The notes below the pieces were generated by a model. The model did not search any database. It was given only the letters and a program-made list of their open reading frames with translations, and was not told the origin of the DNA. Made by a program: the position numbers and the translations under genes. Shown piece after piece: positions 30,949-38,961 of a DNA stretch of 64,000 nucleotides. The stretch lies in the NCBI RefSeq assembly GCF_007676705.1, contig NZ_VEBF01000001.1:1-64000 (forward strand), written 5' to 3'. Every line of letters begins with the position of its first letter. Positions within the stretch are counted from its first letter, which is position 1. The DNA is from Paenibacillus xylanexedens (GTDB taxonomy: Bacteria > Bacillota > Bacilli > Paenibacillales > Paenibacillaceae).

Positions 30949-31058
30949 ATTCGTGTATAATATAAGATAATTGTACTACGTCTGCAAGGATCAAAAGAAT
31001 CTGATCTGTGCCTTATTGCACAAGGTGACGATATTCGTGCGATTACTCCCTGGAAAGA

Positions 31059-31619
31059 ATGGTGATTCGTATAAAGCATACCCTAGATCGAAGAGTTCTT
31101 AAGTCTCAGGAAGCGATCAAATCCGCCTTTATCAAACTCATGAACGAGAAACCTTTTGATACCATTACGATGCAAAACATCTCTGATTATGCAAATGTCG
31201 GCCGCAGAACAATATACCATCACTATTCGGACAAATTCGACTTGTTGGATAAGCTAATTGAAGAGCACATCAATGAACTTAGGAGATTGTGTAAGCAAGC
31301 ATCCGATCTGGATTTTATAGAAAGCAATGTACTTTGGTTCGATTATTTTGAATTTCACTATTCATTCTTTTCGGCTATGTTACTGAGTAAAGGAGCCCCT
31401 TTTTTCCGCAACCGCTTCCTCGCTCTGGTCATCGAAGAACTGGAAGATGAGGTGAATGTATCGGAAGGGAAAAACAGAGGACTAAATAAAGATGTTATTC
31501 TCATGTTCTTTGGTACAGCAATCGTTGGTATAGTGGAATCCTTTTTCACGAATGGGTTACCCCGACAACCTCACATTATGGCAGAACAAGTAGGAATATT
31601 GTTGGAAAGGAACTTATAA
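31059..31619 (+). CDS. TetR/AcrR family transcriptional regulator
   Basis: A 186-residue regulator. The N-terminus LDRRVLKSQEAIKSAFIKLM leads into ITMQNISDYANVGRRTIYHH and YSDKFDLLDKL. The C-terminal part shows FFSAMLLSKGAPFFRNRFL and VGIVESFFTNGLP. The design closely parallels the TetR protein at 23757-24326, which suggests duplication within a family of local repressors. GGAAAG lies only four bases before ATG 31059, and the following GTG is an alternative start. The likely target is the divergent cupin gene. Confidence 0.87.
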   Translation: MVIRIKHTLDRRVLKSQEAIKSAFIKLMNEKPFDTITMQNISDYANVGRRTIYHHYSDKFDLLDKLIEEHINELRRLCKQASDLDFIESNVLWFDYFEFHYSFFSAMLLSKGAPFFRNRFLALVIEELEDEVNVSEGKNRGLNKDVILMFFGTAIVGIVESFFTNGLPRQPHIMAEQVGILLERNL

Positions 31620-31633
31620 CAAAGATATCTCAA

Positions 31634-31690
31634 GGACCGTTTCTTCATCTAAACTTACCTTTTGGAGAACGGTTCATTCATTTTTTTGAT
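31634..31690 (+). terminator. Probable terminator of the TetR gene
   Basis: GGACCGTT and AACGGTTC pair with one wobble across a large loop and are followed by ATTCA and seven to eight T residues. Confidence 0.4.
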
Positions 31691-31730
31691 ACAACGCGTG
31701 TCGATATGTGATATGGTCAGTGAGGATATA

Positions 31731-31891
31731 AGACCGTGTCTTAAATCTCACTTAAGGGCATCTTTCACCGCCTTTTCGCCCCCTGCTGCGTCACTTTCTC
31801 TTGACGTACCCCGGTACGCCTGCGAAAAAGTTCCTTGCCTGGAACGAAAATTCGGCAAAATCTGCTCCTTTCGGAGTTATAAGACACTGCC
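31731..31891. mobile_element. MITE-like repeat element, copy 1
   Basis: A non-coding element of about 161 bases. The ends form imperfect terminal inverted repeats: GACCGTGTCTTAAATCTC at the left against the reverse complement of the right end, 14 of 18 matching. A second copy lies at 55010-55169, about 86% identical by eye without gaps. An internal hairpin CGTACC-CC-GGTACG (31805-31818) differs from copy 2 by a paired, compensatory change. TA occurs at both flanks (31729-31730 and 31892-31893). It fills most of the gap between the TetR and EamA genes and carries no credible reading frame. Confidence 0.7.
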
Positions 31892-31939
31892 TAGATTCGT
31901 ACATATATATGTGCAAGAAATGCGAGGAGAAGATCGAAA

Positions 31940-32908
31940 GTGATAGAGAGAAATACCCTTGAGAAACCGAGTAAATTCAGTGAACCCATTTTTGTCATGC
32001 TCATAGCAAGCCTTTGTTGTTTGTTATGGGGAAGTGCGTACCCTTCCATCAAACTTGGATATATCGCGTTTAACATTCTGCCGGAAGATATTGCTTCCAA
32101 GTATGTATTTGCCGGATACCGGTTTACACTGGCGGGCTTGCTGCTCTTGCTCCTGTCTCGTATCGTTAGAAAAGAGAAGCTCCAATTATCCAAGCCGCAG
32201 TGGACCAGCCTCATCATGCTAGGTATATTGCAAACGGGTTTGCAATATATGTTTTTCTACGTCGGCGTAGCCAATACAACGGGTGTCAAAGGCTCCATTA
32301 TGAACGCTACTACAACCTTTTTCAGTGTTGTTCTGGCCCATTTCATCTATAAAAACGACAAATTAAGCAGAAATAAAATCGTTGGTTGCTTGCTTGGATT
32401 CGTTGGTGTAATCATCGTAAACTTCCATACGGATCTGCTTGCTTTTTCCTTTTCATTCACAGGCGAAGGCTTCGTTATTATAGCGGCACTTGTTTTTTCC
32501 GTTACAGCCCTTTACGCAAAACGTCTCACGGCTACGATCGATGTTCTGATCATAACAGGGGTCAGCCTGTTCGTTGGGGGACTGGTACTTACGCTGTTAG
32601 GTCTATTGCTCGGCGGTCGGGTCACCCATTTCACCCTGGAATCCACCGGTAACTTAATCTACCTGGCTTTGCTGTCATCCGTCGCATTTTGTCTATGGAA
32701 TATGCTTCTCAAGTACAACAAGGTCGGAAGAGTGTCTGTATACAACTTCCTAATCCCTGTGTTTGGCGCATTGTTATCGGCTTTATTCTTAGGCGAAACG
32801 ATTCTGGAACTGAAAAATCTGGCCGCATTACTGTTCGTGTCGGTTGGCATTTACTTAGTCAATCGTGTGCGTTCTGTGCAAAGCTCTAATAACACTCCAA
32901 TAAAATAG
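31940..32908 (+). CDS. EamA/DMT family transporter
   Basis: A 322-residue membrane protein with ten predicted segments arranged as two EamA repeats. Markers are LLWGSAYPSIKLG near the start, the repeat-1 end VANTTGVKGSIMNATTTFFS and the repeat-2 end NKVGRVSVYNFLIPVFGALL, LFLGE. Drug/metabolite transporters of this type export amino acids, purines or toxic metabolites; the substrate is unknown. The start codon is GTG with GAGGAG about ten bases upstream. The MITE-like element ends 48 bases before it and may affect its expression. Confidence 0.9.
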   Translation: MIERNTLEKPSKFSEPIFVMLIASLCCLLWGSAYPSIKLGYIAFNILPEDIASKYVFAGYRFTLAGLLLLLLSRIVRKEKLQLSKPQWTSLIMLGILQTGLQYMFFYVGVANTTGVKGSIMNATTTFFSVVLAHFIYKNDKLSRNKIVGCLLGFVGVIIVNFHTDLLAFSFSFTGEGFVIIAALVFSVTALYAKRLTATIDVLIITGVSLFVGGLVLTLLGLLLGGRVTHFTLESTGNLIYLALLSSVAFCLWNMLLKYNKVGRVSVYNFLIPVFGALLSALFLGETILELKNLAALLFVSVGIYLVNRVRSVQSSNNTPIK

Positions 32909-32932
32909 ACTACCCGTCCACTTCGATGGATA

Positions 32933-32966
32933 ACAAAAAAAGCCGCTAATTAGCGGCTTTTTTTGT
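32933..32966. terminator. Bidirectional terminator, 34-bp perfect palindrome
   Basis: All 34 positions are self-complementary, with a GCCGCTAA/TTAGCGGC core and seven A or T residues plus AC/GT outside. It separates the convergent EamA and DUF4309-like genes and is the cleanest member of the GCCGC terminator family in this window. Confidence 0.92.
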
Positions 32967-33008
32967 AAGTTCGTATACGAATACGTTCAGTTCTCGCGAT
33001 GTTATACC

Positions 33009-34151
33009 TTAATATATATTTGTAAAGTCAATTAAGTCTTCTTCTTCCAAATAATTAAAAACTATAGTGTGCTTACCCAGCTCATATACCATCTCATAAC
33101 CACCCACAACTTCATTATAATATTCCGAGGTGGGTTTTCCCATCCATCGTTTCACATTCCATGGTGAGAGATACTGCTTTTCATTGTACAGCTGGATAAC
33201 CGCAATACGTGATTTCTTGCTAAGCTCGTGCATGTATGAATCAAACCCGATGCCGAATTTAGAATAATAATAGTACGCTCCCCATTCACCGTTTGAACGA
33301 GAATTGGGTTTCCCCAACTTTTTTTGCATAGCTTGAAGCGTCATGCCAATCTTGATGTCCGTCCGACCTGGCAATACACCCTTTAAAGCAGCTTCCTTCA
33401 GGCTTTTCAGGTAAGCGCGATCGCCAACACCCGAGTTCGGCCAAGCGTCTGAACGGAGGTTACGTGTATCTTCCAACCGCAATTCCAATTTGTTCACATT
33501 CAGCTTAAACGTATCAACTCCATAGACGAATTGAAGGTTGTTGTAATTTTTGAACTGCACTCGGGCACCTGAAAGAGTACGAATTCCACCATCTCTGATC
33601 GCAGAGTAGGAATCGTCGATTTTTTTACCCTTATTATCGACATATGTTACACGGCGCAATTCCCCGGAACGAACAATATACGTTTTCACCTCATTGAAAT
33701 TAGAAGTTCCCCAATCGGTGATCATCAGCATATCTGGTGTACTAGCCTCTTTGCTTTTCACAACGAAGTTCCAGGTTTGAGGCAAAATAATCGTATCCAG
33801 ATCCAGTTTTGCTGCCTGAACAGTTCCGTATGCTGCACCTTTTTTTAGCAAGGCTGCACGATACGTGCCTGAATAACTCTTGTCGCCTTTTTTATTGTTG
33901 GTCCAACCATTTTCTTCGGTCAGCGTGCTCTTCTGTTCATCATAAGCAAAAATATAAACGGTGTAAGCCGTTTGCTTGGCATCACGAAGCGTAAATGAAA
34001 GCCGGCTCATACTTTCGAGCTGTTTGGCGGAGATTTGCTCTCCTTTGGCAGCAGCATTGGGTGGTAGCAGAAGCACTGCGCTCAGAACATAGGCGATTAA
34101 GGTAAGTAAGGCCAGAGAAGCCCATTTTGCATTGTGTTTAGGGTGTATCAT
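33009..34151 (-). CDS. Secreted protein with DUF4309-like repeats
   Basis: A 380-residue exported protein. The signal peptide (SLALLTLIAYVLSAVLLLP, cleavage probably after AAAKG) is followed by a region I do not recognise. The last 130 or so residues resemble DUF4309, known from B. subtilis YjgB, with IKIGMTLQAMQKKLGKPNSR and a second weaker repeat around WMGKPTSEYYNEVVGGYEMV. GxxxxxVxxxlGxP repeats of this type are common in secreted Bacillota proteins of unknown role. ATG 34151 has AAAGGAG eight bases upstream. It stands alone between terminators. Confidence 0.75.
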   Translation of the reverse strand: MIHPKHNAKWASLALLTLIAYVLSAVLLLPPNAAAKGEQISAKQLESMSRLSFTLRDAKQTAYTVYIFAYDEQKSTLTEENGWTNNKKGDKSYSGTYRAALLKKGAAYGTVQAAKLDLDTIILPQTWNFVVKSKEASTPDMLMITDWGTSNFNEVKTYIVRSGELRRVTYVDNKGKKIDDSYSAIRDGGIRTLSGARVQFKNYNNLQFVYGVDTFKLNVNKLELRLEDTRNLRSDAWPNSGVGDRAYLKSLKEAALKGVLPGRTDIKIGMTLQAMQKKLGKPNSRSNGEWGAYYYYSKFGIGFDSYMHELSKKSRIAVIQLYNEKQYLSPWNVKRWMGKPTSEYYNEVVGGYEMVYELGKHTIVFNYLEEEDLIDFTNIY

Positions 34152-34400
34152 CGTTGACTCTCCTTTGAGTAAAAAAAATAACAATCTAACAGTTCTTTTC
34201 TAATTTTAAATCGTGCACAATCTCAACATTCAAACAGGTACTTGCTAGCGTGTAATCTTGATCAAACTATGTAATTAATTTAAGTTCATGTTCAATAAGC
34301 ACATCCTCCCACTAGTACTATTTTCCTAAGAATGATAACATACCCTTTCTAATAAAGAAATAACAATCTAATGAATAGATTTCGACTCATATAACATAAA

Positions 34401-34422
34401 AAAGCCGCTATTTAGCGGCTCT
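34401..34422 (-). terminator. Terminator of the 34.4-kb serine hydrolase gene
   Basis: AGCCGCTA and TAGCGGCT form an eight-base-pair stem; on the minus strand it is followed by six T residues. It lies just after the hydrolase stop codon. Confidence 0.85.
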
Positions 34423-34448
34423 TAAAGTAACTTTGAATACGATATGAT

Positions 34449-35582
34449 TTACAGGCAGGAGTACACCACGTTACGTAAACGTCGTTGAACGTACGGCTCC
34501 TGACTGTTCAGCAGATGCTGCGCATACATGACCGTAAGCTCTGAATCCGGATCAATAATAGCCATACAACCAGCAGCGCCACTCCATCCAAATTCACCAA
34601 TGGGGCTCAGCGAGCCGCTTCCTGCTTTGGAGATATGTGTGCGAACACCCAGTCCATAGCCGTATCCATACATATGATCCCAGGAATAATCCGCACGAGT
34701 CATCTCGTTCAAATGATCCGTCCGCATCAGTTCCACTGAAGCTTGTGACAGAATGCGCACGCCTTCGGGACTGGTACCACGCCCAGTAAGTGCGTTCAAG
34801 AAAAGAGCATAGTCACTAACGGTTGACAGCAAGCCTGCACCGCCGCTTTCCAGCTCTGTACCTACTTGAAATCCGTTGCCGTCCATACGTACAGCCTTCT
34901 CAAGCTCATCATTATAAGCATACTGCGGAATCAAGCGTGTCTGCTGTTCCTCGTTCAGATGGAACGCTGTATCGTTCATGCCAAGTGGTCCGGTGATTTC
35001 GTCACGCAGATATGTGCCAAAGCGTTTACCACTTACAACTTCCACCAAGGCCCCCAGCACATCGTGGCACATGCTGTAGTTCCAATGCGTACCTGGCTCA
35101 AAAAGAAGCGGTTCCTTCGCAAGCGCTTTCGCGAAATCACGGGTCGATAATGTCCCGTCGGTGCTTTTTACAGCTTCCTGAATGCTTGGACAACCGACGT
35201 CATAGGAGAACCCGGCAGTCATAGTGAACAAATCGCGCACTGTAATGGCTCTTGTCGCCTTTTCCAGTCGAATCTCCCCGTTCGCCATCGTTTTCTTTAC
35301 CATTATATCAGCATATTCTGGCAGATAATCGGACAACGGATCGCTTAACAGCATCTCCCCTCTCTCCACCAGTTGCAGCCCTGCCACGCAAGTCATAATT
35401 TTGGTCATGGAGTATAGATTGAAGATCGCTCCATCGCCGATCGGTGTTTTCTCTTCCAGATTGGCGTATCCATTACGATAATGGAAAACGGTATCACTTC
35501 GATGCATCACCAGCACCTCTGCCCATGGAATGCGCCAGGATGTAATGCGGTCAATAAATGAAGCAAGTGGTTTGAAATCCAT
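34449..35582 (-). CDS. Class C beta-lactamase-like serine hydrolase
   Basis: A 377-residue cytoplasmic-looking protein without a signal peptide. The catalytic motif is S-M-T-K in IFNLYSMTKIMT and the second motif is probably YSM in HWNYSMCHDVLG. The final domain has GEFGWSGAAG in place of the KTG box. These features fit EstB/LpqH-like esterases or D-aminopeptidases of the beta-lactamase clan better than antibiotic-degrading enzymes. The frame is open to 35693; ATG 35582 fits the domain start and follows a purine-rich AGAAGGACGGG stretch. Confidence 0.85.
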   Translation of the reverse strand: MDFKPLASFIDRITSWRIPWAEVLVMHRSDTVFHYRNGYANLEEKTPIGDGAIFNLYSMTKIMTCVAGLQLVERGEMLLSDPLSDYLPEYADIMVKKTMANGEIRLEKATRAITVRDLFTMTAGFSYDVGCPSIQEAVKSTDGTLSTRDFAKALAKEPLLFEPGTHWNYSMCHDVLGALVEVVSGKRFGTYLRDEITGPLGMNDTAFHLNEEQQTRLIPQYAYNDELEKAVRMDGNGFQVGTELESGGAGLLSTVSDYALFLNALTGRGTSPEGVRILSQASVELMRTDHLNEMTRADYSWDHMYGYGYGLGVRTHISKAGSGSLSPIGEFGWSGAAGCMAIIDPDSELTVMYAQHLLNSQEPYVQRRLRNVVYSCL

Positions 35583-35770
35583 ATTTTCCCGTCCTTCTAT
35601 GTAAAATCGTTTATCATTTTGCGATGTGGTCCATGTTCCTCCCACAATCCACATACTAATAATATACGACCTTTTACAACTATTGACTACCACCTAAACT
35701 GCTTCAAAATGCTTTGCGCAAAATAAGCCGATCCATGAAAGGATCAGCTTACTTTGCAATTATTCAATCC

Positions 35771-35959
35771 TCAAGCTCGTTTGTTCTCAACGGACTTCAT
35801 ACGGTTCTGATCATCATCTAACCGATCATTACTAAATTCCTGCCCTGCTTCTACCTCTCCATGTCCGGAAACATTTCGGGAGAACTGGGTGAATTGCTTT
35901 TTGTGCTCATCTAACTCGTGTTTTTGTTTCAAAAGCTCTTGTGGGTCCTGTTGTGGCAT
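35771..35959 (-). CDS. Small hydrophilic protein of unknown function
   Basis: A 62-residue, highly charged protein with no hydrophobic core (HELDEHKKQFTQFSRNVSGH in the middle), rich in glutamine, lysine and aspartate. A strong AAGGAGG lies seven bases before the ATG, which supports it as a real gene. It follows the spore protein gene tlp by 37 bases on the same strand, so it may be a co-expressed late-sporulation protein. That role is inference from position and composition. Confidence 0.65.
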   Translation of the reverse strand: MPQQDPQELLKQKHELDEHKKQFTQFSRNVSGHGEVEAGQEFSNDRLDDDQNRMKSVENKRA

Positions 35960-35996
35960 CCATTAACCTCCTTGAAATCAAAAATAACTTCCGAGT

Positions 35997-36218
35997 TTAT
36001 TGTTGATGTTTTGCTTCATCTTTAATTTCTTCACGAAAGCCGGAAATACTATGTTTGCGTCGTTCATTTTTTTCCTCGATTTGAGTCTTTTCGCGTTCCG
36101 GGATTTCATCTCCAAATTCCTCAAGATAATCTTCTGCTTCCCGGTAGTTCTCGATTGTGTTCACCACTGCATTCTGCAAATGATCCACGTTATCCTTGCG
36201 ATTATCCGGTTTGCTCAT
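35997..36218 (-). CDS. tlp: Small acid-soluble spore protein Tlp
   Basis: A 73-residue protein of the thioredoxin-like-protein SASP family, known in B. subtilis as a forespore-made protein of the spore core. The family pattern is clear: MSKPDNRKDNVDHLQNAVVN, then TIENYREAEDYLEEF, EKNERRKHSISGFREEI and DEA near the end. ATG 36218 has GGGAGG eight bases upstream; the frame continues to 36260 without a site. A forespore sigma-G promoter is expected upstream, but I could not pick one out with confidence. The gene marks the organism as a spore former. Confidence 0.87.
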   Translation of the reverse strand: MSKPDNRKDNVDHLQNAVVNTIENYREAEDYLEEFGDEIPEREKTQIEEKNERRKHSISGFREEIKDEAKHQQ

Positions 36219-36526
36219 AACAGTCACCTCCCAAAATGGAATCATGCAATATATCTGCACTACAGAAGTTTTCCATAAGTAAGCTTGGCTTATGCATTTC
36301 GATCAAAATCAGCCTTTTTCCATGATCCACAAGGTAAAAAGCTAAGTGATATTTCATATAGACGACTAATTATTACTCATCCAACAATCATCGATATTCC
36401 CAAAAGTGATGATGAACGGATCACCAAAGCTGATCAGACATCGGTGTTGTCTATGCTGGGCCTTGTTTATTGATGCACTCTGGAATCGCCATTAGGTTTC
36501 CCTTCTCACACAAACATAACCTGTAT
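36219..36526. other. Gap of about 300 bases with no convincing gene
   Basis: This holds the tlp upstream region. An open frame at 36285-36473 (+, 62 codons, ending SMLGLVY) has protein-like composition but starts with TTG and lacks a ribosome binding site. It may be the tail of a lost gene. Nothing else is visible. Confidence 0.4.
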
Positions 36527-36567
36527 AAAAAACGCGCTAGAGAGTAACTCTCTCTAGCGCGTTTTTT
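36527..36567. terminator. Strong bidirectional terminator
   Basis: AACGCGCTAGAGAG and CTCTCTAGCGCGTT form a perfect stem around a five-base loop, with A and T runs outside. On the minus strand it ends the yitT-like transcript. Confidence 0.88.
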
Positions 36568-36587
36568 TGTAGTGAGTAATGAGTTAC

Positions 36588-37460
36588 TCAGTGAATATCT
36601 TTCTTTTTGAAATTGCCGCCTCTTACTTCAGCTACATCGTATACAACTACAAAAGCAGTCGGGTCAATTTCATGAATGATATCTTTAATTTTACTCTCTT
36701 CCATCCGGTTAATGACACAAGTGATTTCCTTGAATTGCTCATTAGAGTAGCCACCATATGCATCGGTATACGTTGCTCCACGACCTAATCGGTCACGAAT
36801 GGTTTCAACCATGATTTCTGGTTGATTCGTAATAATTTTAAACGTTTTGGATCCGCTCAAGCCCTCTTCAACAATATGTATTACTTTGGAAGCAATGAAA
36901 TACGCAAGTCCTGACAAGATCGCACCTTGCAGACCGAACACGGTAGAAACGACAATAAATACAAACATGTTAAGGAACAGGATGAGATCACTGGTTCCAA
37001 AAGGTACTTTTCGCGAAAGGAGTACTGCTAACATATCTATACCATCCAATGCTCCGCCGTTACGCAATGCAAGTCCCATACCAAAACCGATGATAATCCC
37101 GCCGACAACCGTAACGAGCAAGGTATCGCCTTCAATGATAGTTGGTACATGGTGCATCAGACTGGTGCTGATTGCCAGTGAAGCAATACCGATAATCGAA
37201 TATAACGCGAAACTTTTACCGATTTGCTTATACCCTAGCCATACAAATGGGATGTTAATAATCCCGATAAGCATTCCTAATGGTAAGCCGAACAGCTGTG
37301 AACCGACGATACTCAGACCAGTGACACCACCGTCTGAGACATTATTCGGGATCAATATGGCTTCCAGGCCATATGCCGTTATAAATCCCCCAATGATAAT
37401 TAATAATACTTTGGAGAGTATCTTCAGCTTGTTTGATTTTTGTTTCCTGATTTGACTCAT
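36588..37460 (-). CDS. YitT family membrane protein
   Basis: A 290-residue protein with five or six membrane segments (YitT/DUF161 domain: GGFITAYGLEAILIPNNVSD, GVTGLSIV, later GGALDGIDMLAVLLSRK) and a C-terminal cytoplasmic DUF2179 ferredoxin-like domain (IITNQPEIMVETIRDRLGRG). Bacillus species carry several paralogues of unknown transport function; the C-terminal domain probably binds a ligand. ATG 37460 has AGGGGG seven bases upstream. It lies downstream of and codirectional with a MerR gene. Confidence 0.92.
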   Translation of the reverse strand: MSQIRKQKSNKLKILSKVLLIIIGGFITAYGLEAILIPNNVSDGGVTGLSIVGSQLFGLPLGMLIGIINIPFVWLGYKQIGKSFALYSIIGIASLAISTSLMHHVPTIIEGDTLLVTVVGGIIIGFGMGLALRNGGALDGIDMLAVLLSRKVPFGTSDLILFLNMFVFIVVSTVFGLQGAILSGLAYFIASKVIHIVEEGLSGSKTFKIITNQPEIMVETIRDRLGRGATYTDAYGGYSNEQFKEITCVINRMEESKIKDIIHEIDPTAFVVVYDVAEVRGGNFKKKDIH

Positions 37461-37550
37461 TCCATTTCCCCCTTGATGAACAACCGATAAAAAACAGTCT
37501 ATAATAAAAATCACTGTTTTGGCAATAGATCGTCATTGGTGTGTGTTATA

Positions 37551-37907
37551 TCATTGTCCGATGAGCGTTCGATACGACGAAATTTTATGCTCAAGCATCT
37601 CATCTGCTGTGTTAAGTATGTGCATCTGTTTTTGAATCGACTCTTTATGCTCCTCCAGCAGCTTCAAACGATCCGCCGCCGTATGTTCCCCCTCCTGAAA
37701 CAAGGACGCATACTTCTTAATGGTAGCAATGGGCATCTGAGTCTCTTTTAATTTGATCACAAATTGCAGCCATTTCAGATGTGACTCGTTGTATCGCCTG
37801 TCTCCACTCGCATCTCGGAGAGGAGTTATAATCTGTTCCTTCTCATAATAACGTAACGTATGTGCACTAATATGGAGCAATTCTGCTACTTCACCAATGG
37901 TATGCAT
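37551..37907 (-). CDS. MerR family transcriptional regulator
   Basis: About 118 residues. The N-terminal winged helix is TIGEVAELLHISAHTLRYYE, with the wing at GDRRYNESHL. A dimerisation helix (LKLLEEHKESIQKQMHIL) follows and there is no separate effector domain, as in YhdM/AdhR-type small MerR proteins that sense electrophiles. No conserved cysteine is present, so the signal is unclear. GGAGGGG lies nine bases before ATG 37907. It is divergent from an SDR gene whose promoter has the MerR-type 19-bp spacer. Confidence 0.9.
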   Translation of the reverse strand: MHTIGEVAELLHISAHTLRYYEKEQIITPLRDASGDRRYNESHLKWLQFVIKLKETQMPIATIKKYASLFQEGEHTAADRLKLLEEHKESIQKQMHILNTADEMLEHKISSYRTLIGQ

Positions 37908-37934
37908 GTTCAACTTCCCCTCCTATTTTCACCC

Positions 37935-37965
37935 TTGACTTAGAGTAAGCTCTAATCAGTATAAT
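37935..37965 (+). promoter_or_regulatory. MerR-controlled promoter with 19-bp spacer
   Basis: TTGACT (37935-37940) and TATAAT (37960-37965) are 19 bases apart. The dyad TTAGAG-TAAG-CTCTAA sits over the -35 box and spacer. This is the classical MerR-activated layout and should drive the SDR gene at 38020. Confidence 0.88.
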
Positions 37966-38019
37966 CAACTCGTAGTCATATCACAATAAATAATGAATTC
38001 AGATCCAGGAGGAATTCCC

Positions 38020-38793
38020 ATGAAATACACAGTGATTACTGGTGCCAGTTCAGGCATTGGATATGAAGCAGCTTTAGCTTTTGCAGCTCGTGGCAAAAAT
38101 ATGATCCTGGCAGCACGCAGAACCGATGAATTGGACAAGTTAAAAGCAAAAGTAGCTGAAATCAATCCTAATCTGGATATTGTCATTCGTACAGTGGATC
38201 TGTCGATTGCCGCTAATGTGCATGAATTCTATGAAAGTCTTCAGGGTTATTCCATTGAGACGTGGATTAACAACGCCGGATTTGGGAATTTCGCTTCCGT
38301 TGGCGAACAACATCTGCCCAAGATTGAGCAGATGCTTCATCTTAATATAGAAGCTCTTACGATTCTTTCTTCCCTGTATGTACGTGATTATGCAGATGTC
38401 GATGGCACACAGATTATTAATATCTCCTCTGGTGGTGGATATACAATCGTAGCCGATGCAGTTACCTACTGCGCAACCAAGTTCTATGTAAGTGCCTTTA
38501 CGGAAGGACTGGCGCAAGAGTTAAAAGGCAAGAACGCAGCGATGCAGGCCAAGGTTCTCGCTCCGGCTGCAACCGAAACGGAGTTTGCGAAGCATTCCTT
38601 TAATGTAGACGAGTTTCAATATGAGGGCAGAGTTCCCAAGTTCCATACGGCGGAACAAATGGCTGGATTTTTACTTGAGTTGTATGACAGTGAGAGCGTA
38701 GTCGGCATTGTAGATGGATTAACGTATGATTTTGAACTGCGCGAACCCCTCTTCCCTTACGCTGCAAGGGCAGCATCGAAACCGCAAAATTAA
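38020..38793 (+). CDS. Short-chain dehydrogenase/reductase
   Basis: A 257-residue classical SDR with the cofactor motif TGASSGIGYEAALAFAARGK, the NNAGFG motif, the catalytic serine in NISSGGGYTIV and the YCATKFYVSAF YxxxK pair. The sequence is of the DltE/YqjQ-like type (NAD(P)-dependent oxidoreductase). ATG 38020 has AGGAGG seven bases upstream. Its promoter is the MerR-type one at 37935-37965, so expression is probably induced by the MerR ligand, perhaps an aldehyde or other electrophile. Confidence 0.9.
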   Translation: MKYTVITGASSGIGYEAALAFAARGKNMILAARRTDELDKLKAKVAEINPNLDIVIRTVDLSIAANVHEFYESLQGYSIETWINNAGFGNFASVGEQHLPKIEQMLHLNIEALTILSSLYVRDYADVDGTQIINISSGGGYTIVADAVTYCATKFYVSAFTEGLAQELKGKNAAMQAKVLAPAATETEFAKHSFNVDEFQYEGRVPKFHTAEQMAGFLLELYDSESVVGIVDGLTYDFELREPLFPYAARAASKPQN

Positions 38794-38870
38794 TCCGTAA
38801 TCGAAACCGAGTTGCCTGATTATCGGTAAATATTATCTAACTTATCGGCTACACATCATTGAACGTTAAA

Positions 38871-38896
38871 AAGGGAACCTGTCTCCAGGTTCCCTT
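38871..38896. terminator. Terminator after the SDR gene
   Basis: AAGGGAACCTG and CAGGTTCCCTT form an 11-bp perfect stem around TCTC, followed by CTTTGC. Confidence 0.8.
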
Positions 38897-38961
38897 CTTT
38901 GCATTTATAATCAATGCTTTATATTCAATTCTTTATTAAATGCTTACTATATAATGAAGTA

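Noticed and set aside
34449..35582. Antibiotic-resistance beta-lactamase
   Set aside because: The SxxK motif is present, but there is no signal peptide and no KTG box, so an esterase or peptidase role is likelier.
36285..36473. 62-codon plus-strand frame with protein-like composition before the yitT gene
   Set aside because: It begins with TTG, has no ribosome binding site, and matches no family I recognise. It may be a gene tail, but the support is too weak for a gene call.
36847..37455. 202-codon plus-strand frame opposite the yitT gene
   Set aside because: Proline- and isoleucine-rich antisense translation of a membrane protein; no start signals.
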